A stretch of DNA of 20,034 nt from JAULUH01 sp032111745 (GTDB lineage Bacteria > Chloroflexota > Anaerolineae > JAAEKA01). Within the stretch, counting starts at the first letter, position 1, and every line of letters begins with the position of its first letter. Of the stretch, positions 1 through 6,385 are shown piece by piece. Below the pieces are notes generated by a model that made no database searches, was not told the DNA's origin, and worked only from the letters and a program-made list of their open reading frames with translations. The stretch is from positions 1 to 20,034 of the forward strand of contig JAULUH010000043.1 of assembly GCA_032111745.1 (NCBI GenBank), in the 5' to 3' direction. A program made the translations under genes and the position numbers.

Positions 1-682
1 AGCCGGTTACTACTAGCGGCCACAGGAAGTCGTTCCACGTCGCCTGAAACACGAAGACCGCCAGCGCGGCCAGCACCGGGCCGCTCAGCGGCAGGATAAC
101 CTGCCACCAAATGCGGAAGCTGGACGCCCCGTCCATGCGCGCGGCCTCGTCCATCTCGAGAGGGATGCCGCGGTAATACTGGCGCAGCAGGAAGGTGCTG
201 AAGGCACTGAACAACAGGGGGATGGTTAGAGCCAGGTAGGAATCGTACCAGCCCAGGCGGTTGATGATCAGGAAGTTGGGGATCAGGGTAACCTGGAATG
301 GGATCATTAACGTCGCCAGGTAGAGAATGAATAGGGCGTCGCGCCCCCGAAAGCGCAGGCGGGCGAAGGCAAAGGCCGCCAGTGATGAGATCAGGATCTG
401 CAGGACGGTGACGGATATAGCCACGATGGCGCTGTTGAGATAGTAGCGGGCGAAGGGGACAACCTGGAAGGTCTCGACGTAGTTCTGCAGGGTGAGCTGG
501 TCGAGGCTGAAGTCACGGGTCAGGAATGCTTCGATAGGGAACAGCGAGACGACCAGCATCACCAGGAAGGGGGCCAGCATGATGAAGCTGCCCAGGGCCA
601 GCAGCAGGAAGAGGAGCAGCCGGGAGGGCAGCCGCAGCCGCGCAGCCGGCTCAGGTGGGCGCATGTCGAGGTCAGCGCTCAT
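1..682 (-). CDS. Carbohydrate ABC transporter permease, MalG/CUT1 type (partial, C-terminus outside window)
   Basis: Inner-membrane permease of a CUT1 sugar ABC transporter, working as a heterodimer with the permease encoded just upstream. The frame runs from ATG at 682 to the window edge with no stop (227 residues visible). Hydrophobic segments are seen near residues 21-45, 82-106, 116-140, 148-167 and 198-217. The EAA loop that contacts the ATPase is clear at about 177-200 (MDEAARMDGAS, then LPLSGP), typical of MalG-like subunits. Only one base separates the start from the upstream permease stop, so translation is probably coupled. The missing part should be roughly 50 residues including the last membrane segment. 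No ATP-binding subunit is seen in the window; CUT1 systems often share a MsmK/UgpC-like ATPase encoded elsewhere. The sugar cannot be read from sequence. Confidence 0.93.
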   Translation of the reverse strand, partial: MSADLDMRPPEPAARLRLPSRLLLFLLLALGSFIMLAPFLVMLVVSLFPIEAFLTRDFSLDQLTLQNYVETFQVVPFARYYLNSAIVAISVTVLQILISSLAAFAFARLRFRGRDALFILYLATLMIPFQVTLIPNFLIINRLGWYDSYLALTIPLLFSAFSTFLLRQYYRGIPLEMDEAARMDGASSFRIWWQVILPLSGPVLAALAVFVFQATWNDFLWPLVVTG

Positions 683-683
683 G

Positions 684-1715
684 TCATTCCGTCTCGTAGT
701 AGACCCAGCGCCGTTGCAGCCAGTTTTGGAGCAGGGTGAAGCCAAAGATGAAGAGGAAGAGGAACCAGGCGATGGCCGAGGCCTTGCCCAGCCGGGTGAA
801 GCGGAAGGCGTTGTTGTAGATGTACATCACCGCGCTGAGGGATGAGTTGGCCGGACCACCCCGGGTCATCACGAAGGGCTCGGTGAAGAGCTGGAACGCG
901 CCGATGATCTGTAGAAGTAGCAGGAAGAAGATGCTGGGCGTGGTCATGGGCAGCGTCACGTTCCAGAAGCGCTGCCAGGCGTTGGCGCCGTCGGTCTCGG
1001 CGGCATCGTACAGTTCTTGCGGCACCCCTTGCAGGGCAGCCAGGTAAACCACCACGGTGAAGCCGACGTTCTTCCACAGGGTCAGCATGACCACGGCCCA
1101 CTTGGAGGTGCGGGTGCTGTTGAGCCAGTCCGGGGCCTGGATGGGCAGCCCCAGGAGGCCGGTGAAGCCGTTGATGAAGTCGTTGAGCGGGCCGCTCTTG
1201 GCCAACAAGAGCCGGAAGACGATGGCGCCGGCGACGATGGTGGTCACCACGGGCATGAAGTAGATCAGGCGAAAGGTATAGCGGCCGTGGATCACCTGGT
1301 TGAGGGCCACGGCAATGGCGATGCCCAGGGTCAGTTGTAGCGGCACGATGGTCACGACGTAAAACGCCGTGTTGCCGAAGGACTGCCAGAAGACCCGGTC
1401 ACGCAGGAGCTCCCGGTAGTTGGCCAGGCCCACGAATCCCTTAGGCCCGGTTAGCCCCCAGTCCATGAAGCTGGTGCCGAAGGAGATGACCACGGCCAGG
1501 GCCACAAAGATGCCCAGCCCAATCAGGCTGGGCAACAGGAACAGGTAGCCCTCCCACTGCTGGTCAGGCCGCCAGCGGAAGAACCTACGCCGGGCACGTG
1601 ACGGCGCGGTGGTAGGGGATGCCAGGTCTGAAGCCATGAGCGGAGAGGAGAGAGGGTGAGGTTGTGACGGGGAAAGTGATGCACACTCGTCCTGTGCAAC
1701 CCGCCTGAGCCTCAC
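684..1715 (-). CDS. Carbohydrate ABC transporter permease, MalF/UgpA type
   Basis: First membrane subunit of the same CUT1 importer. From the GTG at 1715 it is 343 residues, with hydrophobic segments near 56-80, 114-140, 150-172, 206-228, 258-280 and at the C-terminus, and an EAA loop at about 234-256 (ELYDAAETDGANAW). The start is ambiguous. GTG 1715 has a GGAG 5 bases upstream and lies 19 bases after the binding-protein stop. ATG 1637 (residue 27) has no Shine-Dalgarno, but it gives a protein beginning MASDLASP with a normal-length cytoplasmic tail. Residues 1-26 are Ser/Pro-rich and their DNA lies in a large inverted repeat (1647-1724), which suggests non-coding DNA. I report the longer form because of its ribosome site, without being sure. 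The family call is firm. Confidence 0.93.
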   Translation of the reverse strand: MRLRRVAQDECASLSPSQPHPLSSPLMASDLASPTTAPSRARRRFFRWRPDQQWEGYLFLLPSLIGLGIFVALAVVISFGTSFMDWGLTGPKGFVGLANYRELLRDRVFWQSFGNTAFYVVTIVPLQLTLGIAIAVALNQVIHGRYTFRLIYFMPVVTTIVAGAIVFRLLLAKSGPLNDFINGFTGLLGLPIQAPDWLNSTRTSKWAVVMLTLWKNVGFTVVVYLAALQGVPQELYDAAETDGANAWQRFWNVTLPMTTPSIFFLLLLQIIGAFQLFTEPFVMTRGGPANSSLSAVMYIYNNAFRFTRLGKASAIAWFLFLFIFGFTLLQNWLQRRWVYYETE

Positions 1716-1724
1716 CCTTTCTCC
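1647..1724 (-). repeat. Large inverted repeat/stem-loop between binding-protein and permease genes
   Basis: Arms at 1647-1661 and 1710-1724 are complementary over 15 positions with one mismatch (1652/1719; GGGTGAGG in one arm, CCTCACCC in the other). A smaller hairpin nests in the loop (TGCAC 1680-1684 with GTGCA 1694-1698). It lies just after the stop of the solute-binding gene and overlaps the GTG start proposed for the permease. By analogy with the REP hairpins between malE and malF of enteric bacteria, it could protect the upstream mRNA or reduce permease expression. That role is inference; the complementarity is directly visible. Confidence 0.6.
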
Positions 1725-1734
1725 GGGGGGCCCA

Positions 1735-3117
1735 CTATTTGGGATATCCCTTGTCCTGCAGGAACTGATTCATCTGCTGGCATAACTCAGGCAGCGCTTC
1801 CTCGGGGGATCCCTCGCCAGCCCAAATGCGACCCAATGTCGGGAGGATGATGGACTGCTCGAGCTCGCCCCACTCAGGGAAGTAGCCAAAACCGCCGACC
1901 CCGGAGGCAGTCGCTTCGGCGATAATGGCATCCTTATTGGCCGGTGGTTGATCGGTCATAAAGGCCGGAGAGTTGGCAGTGGACTGTAGCGCAGGAAAGA
2001 TTTCGCCGCGCTCGGTGTAGAGCTTCTCGCCGCCGTCGGTGCTCTGGAGCCACTCCAGGAAGGTCCAGGCCGCATCCTTGTTGTCGCTGCCGCTGCTCAT
2101 CACCCAGGCCGCACCACCGGCGGCGTTCCAGCGCTTCCCGCCCTCAGGGATCGGCACTAAGGCCACGTCGTAGTTCTTGCCGGCCTGGTTGAAGGCCGAC
2201 ACCCGGCTGGTGTTCTGGATGATCATCGCCGCCTGGTCGCTGGCGAACACGGCTGCGTCGCCGCCGGCCTGGCTCAGATCAGCATCGCGCATGGCGTAGC
2301 CGTTGTTCATCAGGTCGGCGAAGAACGTGATCGCTTCGACCGACTTGGAATCATTCATCATACATTTGGATGGGTTGACGTAGTCATCCAGGATGGCGCC
2401 ACCGTTCTGGTTGATCCACTTGGCATATTTGCCGCCTTCCATGGCCAGCGCGTATTGGGTGGTGCTGCCGCTGGCATCCTTGACGGTCAGCTTCTCCGCA
2501 GCAGCGAGCAGGTCGTTCCAGGTCCAGGTCTCGTCGGGATAGGCCACACCTGCGGCGTCGAAGAGGTCCTTGTTGTAATAGAGGACGTTGACCTCGATGT
2601 CGCGCGGGAAGCCGTAGACGCTGCCCTGGTATTTGGCCGACTCCAGCAGGCCCGGCCAGTAGTCGTCCAGGTTGTAGCCGGCATTCTGGATGAAGGGTTC
2701 GAGGTTCTCCAGCACATCCTGGGCGGCGTATTGCGGTGTCGGCCATAGGAAAGCCACGTCAGGAATGGCCTTGCTGTCGCCGCTGGCCCACAGGGTCTGG
2801 ATCTTGGTGAAGTAGTCGTCCCAGGGCTGGTTCCAGAGCTCAACCTTGATCTCCGGGTGTTCCGCCATGAAGGCGTTGGCCACGATTTCGTGGGACACCT
2901 TCTCCTCCGGGCTGCCCCAGAAGGCCCAGGTGATGGTCACCGGCTCAGCCGCCGCGGCCGGTTCTTCTGCCGGCGGCTGCTCGGCCACTGGCTCCTCCGG
3001 TGCAGCCGCCAGCGGCGGCACCTGCTCCACCGGGGCTGCCGGCGGCACGCAGGCACTGAGCAACAACGTCAGCATCAGCACGATGCCAACCAGGACGCCA
3101 AACTTCTTCTGTCGCAT
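1735..3117 (-). CDS. Extracellular sugar-binding lipoprotein of ABC transporter (SBP_bac_1 family)
   Basis: Captures the sugar outside the membrane and delivers it to the two permeases encoded downstream. The 460-residue protein starts with a lipoprotein signal (MRQKKFGVLVGIVLMLTLLL) and lipobox LSAC with the lipidated Cys at residue 23. A Pro/Ala/Glu linker of about 35 residues follows, then the mature fold beginning VTITWAFWG and continuing with AEHPEIKVE, typical of MalE-like cluster 1 binding proteins. Motifs such as GFPRDIEVNVLYYNKDLFDAAG and TWTWNDLLAAAEKLT are the usual SBP_bac_1 hinge and helix segments. ATG 3117 is preceded by a strong AAGGAGGAG at good spacing. The gene follows the glycosidase after 100 bp containing two hairpins. 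Ligand unknown; oligosaccharide is likely from the neighbouring glycosidase. Confidence 0.95.
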   Translation of the reverse strand: MRQKKFGVLVGIVLMLTLLLSACVPPAAPVEQVPPLAAAPEEPVAEQPPAEEPAAAAEPVTITWAFWGSPEEKVSHEIVANAFMAEHPEIKVELWNQPWDDYFTKIQTLWASGDSKAIPDVAFLWPTPQYAAQDVLENLEPFIQNAGYNLDDYWPGLLESAKYQGSVYGFPRDIEVNVLYYNKDLFDAAGVAYPDETWTWNDLLAAAEKLTVKDASGSTTQYALAMEGGKYAKWINQNGGAILDDYVNPSKCMMNDSKSVEAITFFADLMNNGYAMRDADLSQAGGDAAVFASDQAAMIIQNTSRVSAFNQAGKNYDVALVPIPEGGKRWNAAGGAAWVMSSGSDNKDAAWTFLEWLQSTDGGEKLYTERGEIFPALQSTANSPAFMTDQPPANKDAIIAEATASGVGGFGYFPEWGELEQSIILPTLGRIWAGEGSPEEALPELCQQMNQFLQDKGYPK

Positions 3118-3145
3118 AGGAACTCCTCCTTGAGATGGATGCCGG

Positions 3146-3205
3146 ATGCCTTACGGCATTTCCGCTGGTGAAATGACCCATCGGCCTGCTTCAGGCTGGC
3201 AGGCC
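3146..3205 (-). repeat. Two short hairpins between glycosidase and binding-protein genes
   Basis: ATGCC at 3146-3150 pairs with GGCAT at 3155-3159; read on the minus strand, the loop is GTAA, a GNRA-type tetraloop. A second perfect 7-bp stem is GGCCTGC 3183-3189 with GCAGGCC 3199-3205. Neither is followed by a T-run on the minus strand, so they are not standard intrinsic terminators. They could act as a processing or stabilising element at the 5' side of the binding-protein message, as is common where that protein must exceed the other subunits. Function is inferred. Confidence 0.4.
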
Positions 3206-3217
3206 TATGGTACAACG

Positions 3218-4552
3218 CTATACCGGTCCTCCGCCGGGCTGGTCATAGGCATGGTTGACCTCAGCAGCCACGGCTGCCGCTGGCTTGGCTGCCAGCAGAT
3301 CGTCGAACAACGGCAAGTGGCCCGTGCGCACGGCGTGTTCGGCGTACAGGAACATCGCTGCCGACCAGGCCTGCTCGCCGAAGCCCATGGGGTGCCCGCT
3401 CTCGCCGTGCATCCACTCGGTGAACTCCCATGGGTGGTACACGCCCTGGCGATTGGCGTCGGCCAGCCTGGCCAGCAGCTGCCCGGCCTCGGCCTGCCAA
3501 CCGTGGCGCACCAGCGCGGCCACATGGAAGCCGCCGATCATGGGCCAGATGCCGCCGTTGTGGTACTGGTGAGGCAGGTTGAGGTTACGGCTGCGATAGT
3601 ACTCGCGCCAGTTGGCCTCGCTGGGGTAGATCGGGGGATGGATGGCCTTGGTCGGATAGGGCTCGGCCATGCCCACCTGCAGCATGTAGCGCAGGATATG
3701 CTCGGCCCGGTGGCGGTCGGCGATCCCGGTCAGAATCGCCAGCAGATTGCCCAGGCTGTCGCACCAGTCCCCGTACTCTCGAAAGGCCACCCACGGCAGG
3801 TAGAAGGGCCGGCTGGAGATGGTGCCCACGTTGTGGTACAGCATGAACCACTCCAGGCGGATGCTCTTCAGCTTCTCCAGGTGCGCGGCAAAATGCTCGG
3901 CCACCCAGCAGCGGTCGATCCACAACAGCAGGTTGATGCGCTCGTGGATGTCGGCGGCGTCCACCAGCAGCTGCTGGCACACCGTGCCCTCAGGCACTTG
4001 GGCGCACATTTGCCGGTAGGCCAGGGTCGCGGCGTAATACAGCACGTTGTCGTACAAGACGTTGTAGCGCACCGCCAGCAGGTCCATCCAATCGCCGGCC
4101 TCGGGCACCTCCAGCAGGCCGCATTCGTTCATGTCCTGGAACTGCAGCCAGGTCATGGCCCGGTCGATGCTCGGCCAGTGGGCCAGCAGGAACTCGCGAT
4201 CGCCGATGGTGCGCAGGTGGAGATAGTGGCCTAGCAGATACCACAGGTTCGCATCCACGGCCCCTGCGTTCTCGGTGCTGACGTAGCCGGTGTCGGGGTT
4301 GACGTTGAGCTGGATCATGCCCCGCCGCGATTGGTGCCGGCTCATGGTCTCCAGTGAGGCCCGCCCGGCCGCCACCAGCTCGCCATCACCCGTAGCGGCC
4401 GCGCCCAGGAACACGACCATGCTGTCGCGCGCCCAGACCTGTGGGTAGCCCGTAGCCAGGGCCGAGGCCCGGAAGCCGTGGGGGGTGACACAGCGCCGGA
4501 CGATGTCCAGGGCCCGGTGGTGAGCTTGTTCGATCAGGGAAAGGTCGTCCAT
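3218..4552 (-). CDS. Cytoplasmic six-hairpin glycosidase, GH100 / amylo-alpha-1,6-glucosidase-like
   Basis: Probable intracellular alpha-glycosidase acting on sugar taken up by the adjacent transporter. The 444-residue protein has no signal peptide. Motifs match the (alpha/alpha)6 clan that includes neutral invertases (GH100) and the glycogen-debranching C-terminal domain: GYPQVWARDSM (35-45), STENAGAVDANLWYL (92-106), EVPEAGDWMDL (148-158, candidate catalytic acids E151 and D154), SLGNLLAILTGIAD (266-279), YHNGGIWP (330-337) and GFGEQAWSAAMFLYA (390-404). YHNGG-WP and the Leu-Gly-Asn segment look most like GH100, so sucrose or a sucrose-like sugar is possible, but a debranching or other alpha-glucosidase role is not excluded. 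It is the first gene of the operon, with a promoter at 4621-4649. Shine-Dalgarno before ATG 4552 is weak. The fold assignment is firmer than the substrate. Confidence 0.8.
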   Translation of the reverse strand: MDDLSLIEQAHHRALDIVRRCVTPHGFRASALATGYPQVWARDSMVVFLGAAATGDGELVAAGRASLETMSRHQSRRGMIQLNVNPDTGYVSTENAGAVDANLWYLLGHYLHLRTIGDREFLLAHWPSIDRAMTWLQFQDMNECGLLEVPEAGDWMDLLAVRYNVLYDNVLYYAATLAYRQMCAQVPEGTVCQQLLVDAADIHERINLLLWIDRCWVAEHFAAHLEKLKSIRLEWFMLYHNVGTISSRPFYLPWVAFREYGDWCDSLGNLLAILTGIADRHRAEHILRYMLQVGMAEPYPTKAIHPPIYPSEANWREYYRSRNLNLPHQYHNGGIWPMIGGFHVAALVRHGWQAEAGQLLARLADANRQGVYHPWEFTEWMHGESGHPMGFGEQAWSAAMFLYAEHAVRTGHLPLFDDLLAAKPAAAVAAEVNHAYDQPGGGPV

Positions 4553-4620
4553 GACCAGAAACCTGAGCCAGGAATGGTTGGCGATAAGATGCCGCTGCCG
4601 GGGAATGTACTACACCCGGT

Positions 4621-4649
4621 ATGATAGCACCGAAAAGTCACCCGTGCAA
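4621..4649 (-). promoter_or_regulatory. Predicted sigma-70 promoter for glycosidase/sugar-transport operon
   Basis: On the minus strand: -35 TTGCAC (4644-4649), 17-bp spacer, -10 TATCAT (4621-4626) preceded by TGC, an extended -10. The start would be near 4614, giving a leader of about 60 bases before ATG 4552. The -35 matches consensus at only 3 of 6 positions, but the extended -10 compensates. No convincing operator palindrome is visible beside it. Confidence 0.55.
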
Positions 4650-4869
4650 GAGGCCGAGCTTCTCAAAACCCCTCCTCCTCTCCTTCTACCCCTCTATCCA
4701 CCTGGAATCGTCCCTATTCCAATCCAGCCTCAGCCTCCTGGTCCGGTGTCCGTGCTCCGCTCCGGCTCCTCCGGCCCTGCCTCCCCTCTGCGCTCTTTGC
4801 GCCTTTGCGGTAAGCTCCGGGGGGCCGTGTCTGTCCGTGTTTGTCCGTGCTCCACTCCATCGCCCGTCG
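4650..4869. other. Non-coding intergenic stretch (with 4553-4649, 317 bp) between two minus-strand units
   Basis: This region separates the peroxidase stop from the glycosidase promoter. It holds a pyrimidine-rich plus strand, a near-repeat of 16 bases (GTCCGTGCTCCGCTCC at 4748-4763 and GTCCGTGCTCCACTCC at 4843-4858, one mismatch) and the short tandem repeats at 4785-4849. Open frames across it have no family-like sequence or ribosome site. I see no clear intrinsic terminator after the peroxidase gene. Confidence 0.6.
4785..4849 (-). repeat. Short tandem repeats of the CGCAAAG and CACGGACA types
   Basis: On the minus strand, 4785-4810 reads as staggered copies of a GCGCAAAG-like unit (CCGCAAAG, GCGCAAAG, AGCGCAGAG). 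4825-4849 is a period-10 tandem, CACGGACAAA then CACGGACAGA then CACGG. From general knowledge, similar purine-rich units occur as intergenic repeats in many unrelated bacterial genomes with no agreed function. The copies here are directly visible; family membership is from memory. Confidence 0.55.
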
Positions 4870-6348
4870 CTAGGGCACTGCCGCTGAGATCTCTGCCTCC
4901 AGTCGCAACCCGTCCGGGTCAGGCTCGCTCGCACCGGGTATCCAGGGCGCCAGGCAGGCCGGATCCTCGACGCAGGGATCCGTCAGGGTCTCGAGAAAGG
5001 CCAGCAGGTCCGCCGCCTGCGCATCGCTGAGCTGCACCTTCTCGATGGATGGCAACCCAAGCCGGCGATTCTCCCCCAGCCTGGCCAGGGCGCGCTCGGT
5101 ATTGAGCTGCATGTGTTCCGTCTGCACGGATGGGTCGAGCTGTGCCAGGTCGTAGGCCGCCACCGCCGCCGCCGGGTTAAGGTGGTGGCGCACGATGCCC
5201 TCCAGGGTGGCGTAGGCCCCATCGTGGCCGTAGGGGCCGGTCACGCCAACGTTCAAGAGGGTGGGCGTGCGAAAGGCGTATAGGTCCTCAGGCTGGCCGG
5301 TCTCGCGAAAGCGGCCGTAGTCATCGTCGAAGCGGCCGTCACCCTTGCCGGGTCCCACCTGGGGTACGGCCAACACGTAGAATTGCTCGTCGGTGAAGAA
5401 GTCTCCGCCGTGGCAGCTGGCGCAGCCGGCGCCGCCATCCTCTGGCGCCCTGAAGAACAGCAAGGCGCCGCGCTTGGCCGCCGGGCTGATGGCGTGCTTG
5501 TCGCCCTCCACATAGGCGCGCCAGGGCGTGTCCACGAACACCTGCGAGCGCTGGTATGCGCCCAGGGCTGCAGCCAGGTTGTCCGGGGTGATGAGCGTCT
5601 CAGCTGGCTCCTGGCTGCCAAAGGCCCGCTGGAAATCGACCAGCCAGGTATTGGGGTCCAGCTCACCCTGCCCTACGCCTGCATCACCCAGCCTGTCGCA
5701 CAGATGGGTGCGCACGTAGCGGTTGGGCCGGTGGGCCTCGAAGGTGAAGCCGCGCATCTCGTCCTGGGAGGTTACCGGAAAGCGGCTCTGGGCGGTGACC
5801 AGGTCGCCGCCTGCGGCCGGATCCGCCTCGCCCGGTGCGGAGTCCGGGGTGCGGATGCCCAGGCCATCGGCGCCGTTCATGCCGGCCGTCTTGCCCAGGC
5901 TCTCGACGCGGCCATCGAAGAACAGGAACTGATCCCACAGGGCGATGTTGAAGGTGGTCGGGGCATTGCGGGGTACATTGGGATAGCCGCTATCGTGCAG
6001 GCGGCCAGGACCCAGCAGGTCGGGGTCGACTGCCTCCACGCCAATGGACAGGGCCAGCCCATCCCCTCCGCCCAACCACGGGTGATGGCAGGTGACGCAG
6101 GCCACGTCCATGTCCCCGCTGAGCGCCTTGGTGAAGAACAGCCGCTTGCCCAGCTGTGCCAACGGCTCGTCGATGCCGGGCAGGTCGCGGCCCAGGGAGG
6201 GATCGCCCGTCAACCCGTGATCGGCAATGATGGACCGTAGCTCGTCATCCAGGCCGGTGGGGCCAGGGGGTACGGCCGGCCCGAGGACGGGGCTTGAGGC
6301 CACCAGGCCCGCCAACATGGCCATGAGTAGTGCCATCCGGTAGGTCAT
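4870..6348 (-). CDS. Secreted diheme cytochrome c peroxidase / MauG-family protein
   Basis: A two-heme periplasmic or extracytoplasmic redox enzyme. Relatives reduce hydrogen peroxide or, like MauG and MbnH, oxidise a partner protein. Numbering from ATG 6348 (492 residues): signal-like N-terminus to about residue 20; first heme motif CVTCH at 84-88; FDGRVESLG at about 145-153; second heme motif CASCHGG at 309-315; FRTPTLLNV and GPYGHDGAYATLEGIVRHH at about 359-389, which is the CCP/MauG C-terminal signature. A tail with two cysteines (C459, C465; DPCVEDPACLAPWIP) follows the heme domain. ATG 6348 has GAGG six bases upstream; the GTG four codons earlier has its GGAG too close. The gene follows the CRTAC1-like gene by about 37 bp, so they are one operon and probably act together. 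Confidence 0.92.
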   Translation of the reverse strand: MTYRMALLMAMLAGLVASSPVLGPAVPPGPTGLDDELRSIIADHGLTGDPSLGRDLPGIDEPLAQLGKRLFFTKALSGDMDVACVTCHHPWLGGGDGLALSIGVEAVDPDLLGPGRLHDSGYPNVPRNAPTTFNIALWDQFLFFDGRVESLGKTAGMNGADGLGIRTPDSAPGEADPAAGGDLVTAQSRFPVTSQDEMRGFTFEAHRPNRYVRTHLCDRLGDAGVGQGELDPNTWLVDFQRAFGSQEPAETLITPDNLAAALGAYQRSQVFVDTPWRAYVEGDKHAISPAAKRGALLFFRAPEDGGAGCASCHGGDFFTDEQFYVLAVPQVGPGKGDGRFDDDYGRFRETGQPEDLYAFRTPTLLNVGVTGPYGHDGAYATLEGIVRHHLNPAAAVAAYDLAQLDPSVQTEHMQLNTERALARLGENRRLGLPSIEKVQLSDAQAADLLAFLETLTDPCVEDPACLAPWIPGASEPDPDGLRLEAEISAAVP

Positions 6349-6385
6349 TCCACGCCTCACTTCTCCAGCCGGCTCGCCCCGGCGA

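Noticed and set aside
3146..4234. Long plus-strand open frame opposite the glycosidase gene
   Set aside because: The minus strand has clear glycosidase motifs along this whole stretch; the plus frame shows no family-like sequence and is the usual antisense opening of GC-rich DNA.
4861..4880. Possible hairpin GCCC...GGGC at the end of the peroxidase gene as terminator
   Set aside because: Only four pairs and no T-run on the minus strand.
4551..5030. Plus-strand open frame across the intergenic stretch into the peroxidase gene
   Set aside because: Pro/Ser-rich translation of repeat DNA, no ribosome site, overlaps the real minus-strand peroxidase at its end.
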